In this document: positions 45,820 to 56,835 of the stretch, one piece after another | How positions within the stretch are numbered: position 1 is the first letter of the stretch | Layout of the letters: each line of letters opens with the position of its first letter | Assembly (NCBI GenBank): GCA_028564925.1 | Contig: CM053028.1 | Location: forward strand, 439,534,022-439,598,021 | DNA length: 64,000 nt | From: Lithobates sylvaticus | Taxonomy: Eukaryota > Chordata > Amphibia > Anura > Ranidae | Direction of reading: 5' to 3' | Made by a program: the position numbers and the translations under genes | Notes under the pieces: model-generated | Databases searched by the model: none | Seen by the model: only the letters and a program-made list of their open reading frames with translations | Told to the model about the DNA's origin: nothing

Positions 45820-46240
45820 TAGCATTTACAATTATTTTTTTTTTTATTATTACACACAATTTATATAGCGCCAACAGTTTATGCAGCGCTTTATAATGTA
45901 TAGGGGGGACAAAACAATTACAGTACAGTTCAATACAAAAGGTACAGGAGGGCTCTGCTCGTAGAGCTTACATTCTAAAGGGAAGAGAATAATTTGATGG
46001 GGGTGGCTCTGGGACAGTTGTTAGGTGGGTGTGGGATAGGCTTCCCTGAATAAATGAGTTTTCAGGGATCTCTTAAAGGTGGACAGGGTAGGGGCTGATC
46101 GGATATTGAATGCTATTAAAAATGACCTTTCCTTTTCAATCTGCAGCTCTGTAAATTTTCTGTGAAATGTAATATGGCTACCTGGAGGTGTTCTGTACAC
46201 AGAATGTGTACAGAACGCCACCCAGATATGTAATTTTCTG
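45820..46240 (-). pseudogene. CR1/L2-group LINE 3' end
   Basis: Minus-strand frame 46221-46021 includes NIRSAPTLSTFKRSLKTHLF, the typical C-terminus of L2/Rex-like LINE reverse transcriptases. The 3' UTR follows to a terminal motif which on the plus strand reads TTTATATAGCGCCAACAG preceded by ATTATTA, the usual (AAT)n tail. 5'-truncated. Confidence 0.82.
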
Positions 46241-46995
46241 CTTGTATGATTGGGTCACTGATTTCCCCAGAAGTCTACACTAAGATACAAGTCAGATATC
46301 AGGCATCCCCAGCAATAAAAATTTCATTCATTTTTTGGTAAGATACTCCCAATAGGAAATTGCATCTAAAGGGATGCAGACCCTACAATTTTCCTCATTA
46401 GAGCTTTGCCGTGCAGCAGCTGGTTGATAAAAAGAAACCACTCCCATTAGACTCACTTATGCACATGGGCACAGACAAACACATAGATTTCTTCAGAATA
46501 AATTTTCTCAAAATCCTTGCAATGTACAAAGATCACCCATAGGGGAATGTTTTTTTTTTTTTGTTCCCCTTTCAAAATAACTTTAAAGCAGAACTATTTT
46601 CATTGGCCCAGCCGAGATGACCATAAGGCAATTCATTCATCTTGGCATTGCCTAAATTTGTACACTGAGCTGCTCATGATCAGCTCAGTGTAAAGAGCAT
46701 ACAGGCAGGCAATGATCACTTTTCAGTTTATTTATATAAAAATATATTTTTATCATTTACAACTCAATATTTCCATAAACACATCATAGAACATACATAA
46801 CAATTAATGCTTGGATCACCTCTTCCTGCTGTTTGCTCTGCAAGGGATTCCCTGAAAAGCTGGTCAAAGTCACGGTCAAACGATCTGCACCTTATACCTG
46901 CTGCAAAGTCCACAACATGTGCTGGTTACAAAGAGTCAGACTGTTCACATATTTACATGAGCCACACAAAAAAAGAGACATTGGTAGTTTATGTG
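46241..46995. other. No feature recognised
   Basis: Intronic sequence with T runs near 46551-46562 and the repeat copy at 46845-46919; nothing else identified. Confidence 0.4.
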
Positions 46996-46998
46996 CCT

Positions 46999-47589
46999 TG
47001 ACCACTTAAAGACCAGGCCTCTTTTTCAGACTCAGTGTTTACAAGTTAAAAACACTTTTTTTTGTTAGAAAATTACTTAGAACCCCAAACGTTATACATT
47101 TTTTTTTCGAACACCCTAGAGAATTTTTCGTATGCGTTCGCTTCTGCTCGCAAGCTCGTCGGGATGGGGCCCTTTACATAAAAACATTTTTTCTTATTTG
47201 TTTTATTTTATTGTATTTATTTGTACACTGTTTTTAAAAAGAATACAATTTGGGTCACTTTTGTTCCTATTACAAGGAATGTAAACATCCCTTGTAATAG
47301 AAAAAAGCATGACAGGTCCTCTTAAATATGAGATCTGAGATCCTCAGATCTCATATTTGGACTTAAATGCAATAAAAGAAGAAAAAAAAAATGTTGTCAT
47401 TTTAAAAAAAATGACAACAGAAAAATGTGCCTTTAAGGCGTAATGGGCGGAAGTGACGTTTTGATGTTGCTTCCTCCCTGCTATAGTATGGAGACGGGTG
47501 TGGGCCATCTTAGCCTCACTCGTCTCCATACCCAGCCATGGATAGGTCCCAACGGATAGGTGCCGACGGCTCCGGTAAGCAAGTAAGGG
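46999..47589 (+). mobile_element. Left part of a repeat opening with ACCACTTAAAGACCAGG
   Basis: TTGACCACTTAAAGACCAGG recalls the family A terminus. Inside are inverted pairs (CATCCCTTGTAATAG with CTATTACAAGGAATG; GATCTGAGATCC with GATCTCATATTTG; TTGTCATTTTAAAAAAAATGACAAC). It probably forms one element with the large foldback that follows; the right end was not found. Confidence 0.5.
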
Positions 47590-48267
47590 GGTACCCCTAC
47601 CATTTCACCAAAAAAGTGACAAAAGTGTTTAAAAATGACAAGAGACCGTTTTTGCATTTTTGACAATTCCTTTATTAATGTCTTCTTCTTTCCATCTTCT
47701 TCCTTCTTCTTTCTTTCATCCTTCGGTTACTTTCTCCATCTTCTTCTTCCTCTATCTTCTTCTTCCTCCGATCCTCTGCTTCTTGCTCCAGTGTTCTCGT
47801 CTGGCATCTTCCTCCACGCCGTCTCTTCTTCCTCGCTGTGTTCTCAGGCCGCTCCGCGCAATGGGAGGCTCTTGCTGTGTGACGCTTCTCTTCTTCTGAC
47901 ACTTCTATAACGGAACCGTGCATCAGAGAGGGGCGGTTTCACCGGGTGGCCCCACCCTCAGTTATATAAGAACTGTCAGAAGAAGAGAAGCGGCACACAG
48001 CGGGAGCCTCCCATAGCGCGGAGCGGCCCGAGAACGAAGCAAGGAAGAAGAGACGCAGTGGAGGAAGATGCCGGACGAGAACACCGGAGCAAGAAGCAGA
48101 GGATCGGAGGAAGAAGAAGATGGAGGAATAAAACCGAAGGATGAATGAAAGAAGAAGGAAGAAAGAAGAAGATGGAAAGAAGAAGACTTTATAAAGGAAT
48201 TGTCAAAAACTGTCTTTTGTCATTTTTAACACTTTTGTCACTTTTTTGGTGAAATGGTAGGGGTACA
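47590..48267. repeat. Large foldback, ~320-bp arms, TATA-like box near the centre
   Basis: The left arm runs from about GGTACCCCTACCATTTCAC (47590) to about 47912 and the right arm from about 47961 to GTGAAATGGTAGGGGTAC (48267), with moderate mismatches. The arms are polypurine/polypyrimidine (TCTTCTTCC and GGAAGAAGA). The centre is about 50 bp and ends in GTTATATAAGAAC (47961-47973). Short frames such as MPDENTGARSRGSEEEEDGG at 48068 look incidental. Confidence 0.8.
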
Positions 48268-48289
48268 AGTACCCCCTTACCATTTCACA

Positions 48290-48700
48290 CAGGGGGGAAG
48301 CCAGGATCTGGGGTCCCCTTGTTAAAAGGGGGTTCCATATTCCAATAACCCCCGCCCGCAGACCCCTACAACCACCGGCCAGGGTTGTGGGGATGAGGCC
48401 CTTGTCCTCATCAACATGGGGACAAGGTGCTTTGGGGGGTACCCCAAAGCACCTTCCCAATGTTGAGGGTATGTGGCCTGGTACGGTTCAGTGGGGGGGC
48501 TCTCTCTTGTCCCCCCCTCTTTTCCTGCGGCCTGCCAGGTTGCGTGCTCGGAAAAGGGTCTGGTATGGATTTTGAGGGGGACCCCCACGCCATTTTTTAT
48601 TTTTTGGGCGCGTGGTTCCCCTTAATATCCACACCAGACCTGAAGGGCCTGGTATGCTCTTGGAGGGGAAGCCATGACGTTTTTTTTTTAAATTAAATTC
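48290..48700. repeat. Palindromic GTATGGATTTT/GGGGACCCCCACGCC repeat unit
   Basis: Contains GGTCTGGTATGGATTTTG, GGGGACCCCCACGCCATTTTT and TATCCACACCAGACC, the same unit that is tandemly arrayed at 54000-54720 and included in 23511-24399 and 59708-60480. A module GCTTTGGGGGGTACC/GGGTACCCCAAAGC forms a hairpin at about 48430-48450. Confidence 0.6.
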
Positions 48701-49862
48701 GCCTTGCCTGGGGGAGACTTAAAGTCGTTTTGTAAGTCATCCCAAGTCCTGTTGTAAGTCGCCCCAAGTCGTGTTATAAGTCGCCCCAAGTCACGCTGGA
48801 AGTCGTGTTGCCCCTGTGTGAATGGACTGTTAATGATAACGGGGTGCGCTATTATCAATGGCATATTATTATCATGTGCGCCGGTATATTATTATCGCGT
48901 GCGCCGGCATATTATGTGTTGCGTGCGCCGGTTCATACGCTCAATTAATAATTTATCTGGCGCACAAATTAAGATATGAACCGGCGCAGCGCATTCATCT
49001 TAGTAAATTACCCTCATAGTATAGTAATGGAGGTCTATGAAAATCAGCGAAGAACTGTACATTTCCCTGATTTATGCACTGGTTCCTCCAGTTTTCATAT
49101 TTATGTTGTGGGCTACATGAAACATATGTTCTACAGATACAGAATGGGCATACCTATTCCAATAACTAACACTAGAATGTTTGAAGTAACAGTTTTACTT
49201 GTAAAGAAGTAATTGATTGTTAAAAGGTGCGTTTCTTTTTATAGAATAATGTTTTATTCACTACAAAATTCCAATTAAGTACAGCATAATAAAAAGAAGT
49301 AGAAGTTAGATCATATACAACAATAATCCATTAGCATCAGACTGGTACATATAGTCTGGATAGATAAATAAAAAAGAAGAGAATGTAACTTTGCATAGTT
49401 TTAGAAGGAAAATCTCCATATAAGAAGGAGATGAAAGTGAGTCCTGGTAAACAGAATATGTGAAGGTAACATGTATTTAACTTCTGTTAGTGATGGAGAT
49501 CCTCTAATGGGTCTTGGAATGTGTAAAGCCTTAGTATGAGATTTCAGTCAACGTCCGAAGGGTAATGGTCCTTATAATGTACAACAGTGTAGGGTCCAGC
49601 ATGGATCAATGGGGTTAGGTAATGATCTAAGATGAAAGGTAAGAGAGAGCGAGACCATGACAGAAAAGAAAAAAAGAAAGAAGGGGTGGAAGAGTTTGGG
49701 TGTCAGGGGGATTGGCGTAACTTGAAATCTGTAAGTCAATTGTCTATGACTCTGAGAGGCGTTTTACAGGCGCTTTTCGGGGCGCTATTTCTAGCACTAT
49801 AGCGCCTCTAAAGCTCCTCAGTGTGAAAGTAGTCTAAGTGAACTGGATGTTTAAAGTACAAC

Positions 49863-50284
49863 TAAGACCCCTTTCACACCAAGGGCGTTTTGCATGCGAT
49901 ATAGCGTTAGAAATTGCGCCTGCAATCCGCCCTAAAACAGCTGCACCATTTTCTGTAGTGTGAAAGCCCAGCGGTGCGCTGGCAGGGCGTCACAAAAAGT
50001 CCTGCCAGCAGCTTCTTTGGAGCGGTGAAGGAGCGGTGAACTCACCGCTCCTCCACCGCTGCTCCCCATTGAAATCAATCGGGCAGCGCTGTAATACCGC
50101 CGGCAAAACGCCGATATTTCAGCATTTTGCTGGGGTTTTTAACCCTTTCTCGGCCGCCAGCGGGGGGTAAAATCGCCCCGCTAGCGGCCGAAATGCGCCG
50201 CAAATCTGACGGTAAAACACCGCTAAAAATAGCGGCATTTTACCGCCGACGCTATGGGCGGTGTGGTGTGAAAGGGCTCTTAAG
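49863..50284. mobile_element. Foldback MITE, AAGACCCCTTTCACACC ends
   Basis: TAAGACCCCTTTCACACC (49863-) is mirrored by GGTGTGAAAGGGCTCTTA (to 50281-50284). The interior is rich in GCGGCGTTTT and GAGCGGTGAA/CTCACCGCTC hairpins. Confidence 0.82.
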
Positions 50285-50540
50285 GCATTTTTTTTTTTGT
50301 TTTGAATAGAGTGAAGAGAAATTAGGACACCTGTCAGTTTTTTATTACTTATTTTATTATAAGCCTGAGGACTTTCAAACTGGAACAGTGAGCTTGTTGG
50401 ACATTAAAGTCCTGCAAGCAGCATCTTTGAGGTGCTTTGGAGCCGAATCGCCGTGACGCTTTGCAGGCACTTTTAACCCTTTATTCGAAAAGTGCCTCTA
50501 AAACTACAGTAAATGGCCGCTAAAACTAGCTTTACCGCCG

Positions 50541-50579
50541 CCAACGAACCCCCGCCCCCCCCCCCCCCCCCCCCCCCCA
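50541..50579 (+). repeat. Poly-C tract
   Basis: CCCGCC followed by about 28 C residues, then a short (CA)n. Confidence 0.95.
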
Positions 50580-50753
50580 CACATACACACACACGCCAGT
50601 GTGAAAGTGCCCTTAGCGTCTGATAAGTAAAATTACACCTCTGGTGTCCAACTGTGACTTTACTGCACTTATTGTGTATAGTGGTCCTCAGAGCCTTTGC
50701 AGACAGCAATCTGTTTTGCTGCCTACTCAAGCCAGTGAAGGAAACCTATTCTT

Positions 50754-50995
50754 TAGGTTGCGTTCACACATATGCGAAATTGGATTCGGATTTCCCTTCA
50801 TCCAATTCGCATGACAGGTGAGTGTGACCGGCTCTCAATGGAATCGATTCACACATGTCAGGGGTGGGTGCTGTCCGGATTGAAAAAGGGTCCGGTGCGT
50901 GTTTGGGTCCGGTTCAGGTGCAAATTCAGGCAAAAAATTGGACCTGAGTCGCACCTGAACAGGTGAACAGACATTAACCCACGGCCGCACATGTG
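50754..50995. mobile_element. MITE fragment, TTAGGTTGCGTTCACACAT end
   Basis: The opening motif and the internal AAAAAGGGTCCGGTGCG resemble the element at 61577-61988 (AAAAAAGGGTCCTGTACG). The right end is not found. Confidence 0.45.
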
Positions 50996-52134
50996 TGCCT
51001 CAGAATGACTTCCCGTGGTTATTATAGTTAGGTTTTTTATTTTTACAATTTTTTTTCTGGGCTGTCCATCCCTTTTCACTTTTTGTGTTTTCCTCTGATC
51101 TTTCATATTGGATTTTGCTAAAGAAATCTCAAATGTGGCACAAGTCATTTTAAAGGGACTGTAGGTTGCACAAAGGGGAAAGCTTTGACTTCTAAAAGGC
51201 CTTTAATAGCAGTGATCTATGACTCTCTTGAAGCATGTCCTCAGTCGCTAACAACTTCTTCAGTGGTTCGCAACTCCTGTCCTCAGGACCCACTAACAGG
51301 CCAGGTTTGCAAGATAACTATAATACATCACAGGTGATATAATTTACTGCTCAGTGATTGCAGTATTCTAGTCTGCATCTCCCCAAGGTAATACTTAACT
51401 GCTTGCCGACCAGCCACCATCATTATGCAGCGGCATGTCGGCACGATCCTGCGAACCGTCGTAGCTATACGTCGGCTCGCAGGATCGGGATAGCAGGCAC
51501 ACGCCCGCTGCACAGCGGGGTGCCAATGCTTGTGGCTGATGGTCGTGATGACCGGCGGCCATGAGCGATCGTGAGCAGGAGACACAGAACAGGGACGAGT
51601 GTGTGTAAACACACACTTCCCTGTTCTGAGAGGAGTGACAGATCGTGTGTTCCTATTAGGGATATACCGGTTCGGTTCACAGCAGAACATGCAAAAAATT
51701 TGTTGGAACACGCGCGAACACCGTTAAAGTCCATGGGACCCAAACTTGAAAAAACAAAAGTGCTAATTTTAAGGGTTAATATGCAAGTTATTGTCAAAAA
51801 AGGGTTTGGGGACCCGGGTCCTGCCCCAGGGGACATGTATCAATGCAAAAAAAAGTTTTAAAAACTAATGTTTTTTTGGGAGCAGTGATTTTAATAATGC
51901 TTAAAGTGAAACAATAAAAGTGAAATATTCCTTTAAATTTCATACCTGGGGGTGTCTATAGTATGCCTGTAAAGCGGCGCGTGTTTCCCGTGTTTAGAAC
52001 ATTCCCTGCACAAAATGACATTTCTAAATAAAAAAAAGTCATTTAAAACTACTAGTGGCTATAATGAACTGTCGGGAAGTGTAAATAGAACTCCTTCCTG
52101 TCCAAGTGAAATATATAGAACCTAGGGGGCACTG

Positions 52135-53110
52135 CTGCAAACACCTGAAAATCTGATCTTAAAACAGAAATAGGGGAATGTATGACTAAGTGGTGGTGTT
52201 TGCGCTGTGAAAACGTGAGAGAAGGTGTATAATAAAAACAAATACAAATATATGTAGTGCCTGTGAACTACAAAATGAATAAACATATATAAAATACATC
52301 ATCTATATTGAACATATATAAATCACGTTATACATATCCTGTGATGAAAACGTGACAAAACAACTGAGTGATCCAATAGATCTGTATCAAAATGCAAAAT
52401 AATAAGTGACCAGTCTAATGAAAGTCCGTGTCTGGGATAAAATATATATATATATATAAATCCCACCACCAATTATGAATAAGTGCTGAAAGAAAAAAAC
52501 GTGTGCTAAAGGAAAAACACACAAATCTTCAATGGTGACACCTGTGTATCTGAGGCAGCTCACCTTACTGCCGTAAGGTATACAGCAATTATAAATCACG
52601 GGTGCAATGTTCAAAAGATTCCCTCCTGGTTAGGATGGTTCCTCTTGAATGATCTCAGTAGCAGGTTGAAACATAAAGGAAACATAAAAAACTCATACCA
52701 TAATTCCGTAAAGTGAGCATGGAGGAGGGGTGAATGAAACCGCAGACCCAAAAGGTGATGCACTCACTTTTAAGTAAGGAGGATAGTCATCAATCCACGA
52801 ATGCCGAGTTCGTAAGCCTCTGGGTAAGTCCTAGTACTGCCTTCAATCCAGAGCCCCTCGTATGTAAACTCTATAATAGTTTTTAAGGATGGAAAGAAGA
52901 GATGCCCATAGCGTGATCTTGCATTAAAAAAATATTTATTAAAATAATACCAAATAAAAACTCTCACATTTAGAATGTAACAGCGTGCAGAAAACCATGA
53001 GCGCCAAGCTCATATCCTTCCGTCAACAATGAGTAGTACCCAGTGCTCCAATCCCGACGCGTGTCGTCACGTGACTTCATCAGGGGATCAGGAACAGGGA
53101 ACAAGCACTA
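52135..53110 (-). mobile_element. Retroelement-like insert with hammerhead-like motif
   Basis: Unlike the hAT arms. It contains (read on minus) the hammerhead-like motif at 53051-53088 near one end, and GTATAATAAAAACAAATAC at the other. No ORF. Boundaries are uncertain because no target duplication was found. It may be related to 4963-5480, 19650-20930 and 30606-31089. Confidence 0.45.
53051..53088 (-). ncRNA. Hammerhead-ribozyme-like motif, second copy
   Basis: On the minus strand, in order: ATCCC, core CTGATGA (53083-53077), an extra A, stem II GTC/GAC with an ACGT loop, GACA in place of core GAAA (53065-53062), palindromic ACGCGT, the cleavage-site C (53056), then GGGAT (53055-53051) pairing with ATCCC. 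Same layout as 5095-5137, including the extra A and the loop-less stem III. The altered core base makes this copy probably inactive. Confidence 0.45.
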
Positions 53111-53158
53111 CATATATTTGTATTTGTTATATGTTTTATTATACGTATAATTATATAT

Positions 53159-53174
53159 TTTATATATATATATA

Positions 53175-53252
<78 letters not shown>
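53159..53252. repeat. (TA)n microsatellite, interrupted once
   Basis: Two TA runs separated by TTTTA; the second is about 35 units and directly precedes the LTR-like segment. Confidence 0.96.
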
Positions 53253-53255
<3 letters not shown>

Positions 53256-53877
53256 GGCAGAGCGAAGCTCTGTCCCTTTGAAATTGGAGGTAAAGGAGAT
53301 CCAGAGTTTGCATATCTGCAGACTATAGAATTTAAATGGAGAAAACTGCTCTGTCAGTTTTCTCCAGGTTTTGCTAGTCCTGGATGGGATCTCAAACTGT
53401 GTCCAGGTCTTGACGATGGCAAGCAAGGTGTGTGCCCAGCTGCACACAGACCATATAATGAGGGGCTAATGAGTGGAGGATGGTGGAGTGTGAGCAGCTT
53501 GCTGCTGCTGTATGAAGACAGACCTGTGGAGGGGTCATCCCTGTGTAAGGGGTATTCTTTGCCCAGAGACTGGGAAAGGAGGGACAGCCTTGAGAGTCGG
53601 GAAGACTAAGGAAGCCAGTGAGTCCAGGGGACTGGAAGGAATCCACTCTGTTGAGATCAAGCAGAGGAACTGCTGACAAGAGAGCCAGGTGGCTTGGTAT
53701 GTTTTTCATTTATGAATGCTTAATGAAGTTAAACCCCTGCGTGGGACTTCTGGATGGACTTTTGTTTTTTCAATAAACGTGGGCTACCAGGCCCTTAACT
53801 ATATATGCCTGTCTGATGAGGACTCACTGCATTAAAAAATGCATCTTTTCACTTGAGTTAAACACCCCCATGTTACA
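53253..53877 (+). mobile_element. Solo-LTR-like fossil
   Basis: 625 bp bounded by TGTGGCA and TGTTACA, the TG...CA form of LTR ends, with AATAAA at about 53772. It sits between TA tracts, so a target duplication cannot be judged. No internal region or coding part is present. The LTR family was not identified. Confidence 0.5.
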
Positions 53878-53999
53878 ATATATATATATTATACGTATAT
53901 ATGTATTTATTTGTTTTATTATACACCTTCTCTCACGTTTCCACAGCGCAAACACCACCTCTTATTCATATAATAATTGTCGGGTCCCTGAAATATAGA

Positions 54000-54720
54000 T
54001 ATTGAAAAAAACGGCATGGGATCCCCCCCCAGTCCATTACCAGGCCCTTTGGGTCTGGTATGAATATTAAGGGGAACCCGAACCAAAATTTAAAAAAAAA
54101 ATTCGTGGGGGTCCCCACAAATTCCATACCAGGCCCTTCAGGTCTCGTATGGATATTAAGGGGAACTCTGCGCCAATTGTTTTTTAAAAAATGGCGTAGG
54201 GATCCCCCTCAAAATCCATACCAGACCCTTCAGGTCTGGTATGGATTTTAATGGGAACCCCACGCCAAAATAAAAAAAATGGCGTGGGGGTCCCTCCAAA
54301 AATCCATACTGAAGGGTCTGGTATGGATTTTAAGGGGGATCCCTACGCCATTTAAAAAATTGGCACAGGGTTCCCCTTAATATCCATACCAGACCTGAAA
54401 GGCCTGGTATGGAATTTGTGGGGACCCCCACGCAATTTTTTTTTAAAAATTTGGGTTCGGGGGTTCCCCTTAATATTCATACCAGACCCAAAAGGCCTGG
54501 TAATGGACTGGATTTTAAGGGGAACTCCGTGCCAAAATGAAAAAAATGGCGCAGGGTTATATATCCATACCAGACCTGAAGGGTGTGGTATGGAATTTGG
54601 GGGGACCCCCACGCAGTTTATTTTTTTAATTTTGGTTCAGGGTTCCCCTTAATATTCATACCAGACCCAAAGGGCCTGGTAATGGACTGGGGGGGGTCCC
54701 ATGCCGTTTTTTTCAATGAC
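54000..54720. repeat. Tandem array of palindromic GGTATGGATTTT units
   Basis: About six units of 100-130 bp, each built from TCCATACCAGACC, a short GGTCTGGTATGGA inverse, and a CCCCACGCCA/TGGCGTGGGG hinge. Successive units are therefore palindromic and the frames repeat in both directions. Confidence 0.85.
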
Positions 54721-55581
54721 TTTTATCTGTATTGCCGGGACCCGACAATTCATTATAGCCACTAGTAGTTTTAAATGACTTTTTTTCCCTTTAGAAATGT
54801 CATTTTGTGCACGGACTGTTCTAAACACGGGAAACATGCGCCACTTTACAGGCATACTACAGACACCCCCAGGTATGAATTTTAAAGGAATATTTCACTT
54901 TTATTGTTTCACTTTAAGCATTATTAAAATCACTGCTCCCGAAAAAACGTAAGTTTTTAAAACTTTTTTTGCATTGATACCCGGGACCCGGGTCCCCAAA
55001 CACTTGGTGTTCTGGCGGCTTTCGAATTTGCCCCGAACACCACATATTGTTCGGTGTTCGCAGAACATCCGAACAATCAAAGTTCGGCCCGAACTTATGC
55101 TCGGGCCGAACCATTCGCCCATCCCTAGTTCCTATTAGCTAGGAACCACGACCCGTCACTTCCTCTAGTCAGTCCCCTCCCCCTCCCAGGAAACACAATT
55201 AACCCCTTGATCGCCCCCTAGTGTTAACCCCATTCACTGCCAGTGACATTTATACAGTGATCAATGCATTTTTATAGCACTGATCGCTGTATAACTGCCA
55301 ATGGACCCAAAAATGTTTCAAAATTGTCCGATGTGTTTGCCATAATGTCGCAGTTACGATAAAAATCAATAGTTTCGTGCTAATTACTAGTAAAAAAAAA
55401 ATTATAATAATAAAAATGCTATAAATTTGCAGGCGCTATAAATTTAGCGCAAACCAATCAATGGCGCTTATTGCGATTTTTTATTTTTTTTTAACCAAAA
55501 ATATGTAGAAAAATACAAATCGGCCTAAACTGAGAAAAAATTTGCTTTTAAAAAAAAAAAAAAATTAAAAATGGGGGTATT

Positions 55582-55586
<5 letters not shown>

Positions 55587-55647
<61 letters not shown>
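55587..55647. repeat. (TA)n microsatellite
   Basis: About 30 TA units inside the 3' part of the family A copy. Confidence 0.96.
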
Positions 55648-55652
<5 letters not shown>

Positions 55653-56624
55653 AGCAAAAAGTACAAAATATTGTGTGTTTTTTTTCAAAATTGTCGCTCT
55701 TTTTTTGTTTATAGCGCAAAAAATAAAAACAGCAGAGGTGATCAAATACCACCAAAAGAAAGCTCTATTTGTGGTAAAAAAAAGGACGTCAATTGTTTGG
55801 GTGCAGCGTCCCACGACAGCGCAAATGTCAGTTAAAGCTACGCAGTGCCGAATCGCAAAAAATGGCCCGGTCATTCAACAGCCAAATCTTCCGTGGCTGA
55901 AGTGGTTAAAATATGGCCTGTTAGTGGGTCCTGAGGACAGGAGTTGAGGACCACTGTTCTATAACATGTTTGCAGTCTCTCAACACCTCATGCTGCTTGT
56001 CTCGTGCTTCTAAAATCTTTCTCTAACTTTACATTCATTGAATATTAAATGTGGCCCTTTGATGTCAGGGGCCACACTTGAGTTCACCTATATCACATAA
56101 GTTCACTAGCACTGCATTTCATGGTAGTCTTTGCTTCTTTTGGAGGAAGATTACTTGCATTTAATGTTTTGTGTTCTAAATTCCCCATCCAATCCCGTAT
56201 TTCATTGCTGTGTTATAAATAGATGTTCTGGTATAATGAAAACATTTTAGATTTTTAAAGCTCAACTAATTTACTTTGAGAGGAAAATCATTCTGGGTCA
56301 TTATCTGGAGAGGACTTATCTGTTCTTCCAGAACATAGTGGTATGATTTATGTGCTGGTTGAAGGCCTAAAGGTCATTTCAGATGAGAGTACACAGCTTT
56401 GAATTACACTTGCATATACATGAACATCTGGATGAAATCAACTAAGCGCCACCCGATGACCAATGTAAACATTCGTTTCCTCTTCAGTTTATTCACCTTC
56501 GTTCATGTTATCCCTTTACATAGAAATCATGTTGTCCTCGTAACCCCAATGTTTAATGCTTAGGGGGAGCAGAGGGACAGAGCATAGGGGTTATATGCCA
56601 CAAGATGAACTGTTTAATATCCTC

Positions 56625-56690
56625 TATATTATTATTATTATACAGGATTTATATAGCGCCAACAGTTTGCGTAGCACATTACAACATTTA
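56625..56690 (-). mobile_element. CR1/L2 LINE 3' terminal fragment
   Basis: (ATT)n followed by ACAGGATTTATATAGCGCC and AACAGTTTGCG, the same 3' terminal motif as at 45833, read on the minus strand. Only the last ~65 bp are present. Confidence 0.7.
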
Positions 56691-56835
56691 AAGCAGAACC
56701 CCACAATCCGCTTCCCTTTTTTTTTTTTTTTTTTTTTTTTAATCTGCAATAGCAGTAAAGTTAGGTGTCAGGAGGTGTATGTCACTTTACATATTGTTGT
56801 ATTTTACACTTTCATAGAAGCCAGATAGTATAGCT

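Larger units (their letters stand above)
51657..55127. mobile_element. hAT-like element with ~400-bp inverted arms
   Basis: An exact 8-bp duplication GTTCCTAT (51649-51656, 55128-55135) with termini TAGGGAT and ATCCCTA. The outer 400 bp are imperfect inverted repeats: CATACCTGGGGGTGTCTATAG and CGTGTTTAGAACA on the left answer CAGACACCCCCAGGTATG and TGTTCTAAACACGGG on the right. The middle is filled by other repeats. Confidence 0.85.
51399..55905 (+). mobile_element. TTAA-type MITE family A, split by a hAT-like element
   Basis: TTAA at 51395-51398 and 55906-55909, with ends CTGCTTGCCGACCAGC and TCCGTGGCTGAAGTGG. Family sequence runs 51399-51656 and resumes at 55136 (TAGCTAGGAACC) through ATCAAATACCACCAAAAG. 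The gap is filled by 51657-55127. Confidence 0.87.
51261..55956. mobile_element. Outer hAT-like MITE, 43-bp inverted ends, host of a nest
   Basis: CAGTGGTTCGCAACTCC... (51261-51303) is the inverse of ...GAGTTGAGGACCACTG (55914-55956) with two differences in 43 bp. The CAGTGGTTCTCAAC-type ends are typical of hAT MITEs. An exact 8-bp duplication is not seen (flanks AACTTCTT and TTCTATAA). The original element was only about 190 bp; the rest is later insertions. Confidence 0.75.

Noticed and set aside
47635-47923. Ser/Phe-rich and Lys/Glu-rich frames of 80-90 codons
   Set aside because: Produced by the polypyrimidine/polypurine arms of the foldback at 47590-48267.
53029-53447. Long YIYIYI-repeat frames
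   Set aside because: Translation of the (TA)n microsatellite.
53800-53830. CTGATGAGGACTC near 53813 as a third hammerhead
   Set aside because: Only the CUGAUGA box is present; no GAAA box or matching stem I follows.
56600-56700. Possible tRNA or SINE near the (ATT)n tract
   Set aside because: Better explained as the 3' terminal motif of a CR1/L2-type LINE on the minus strand, as at 45833.
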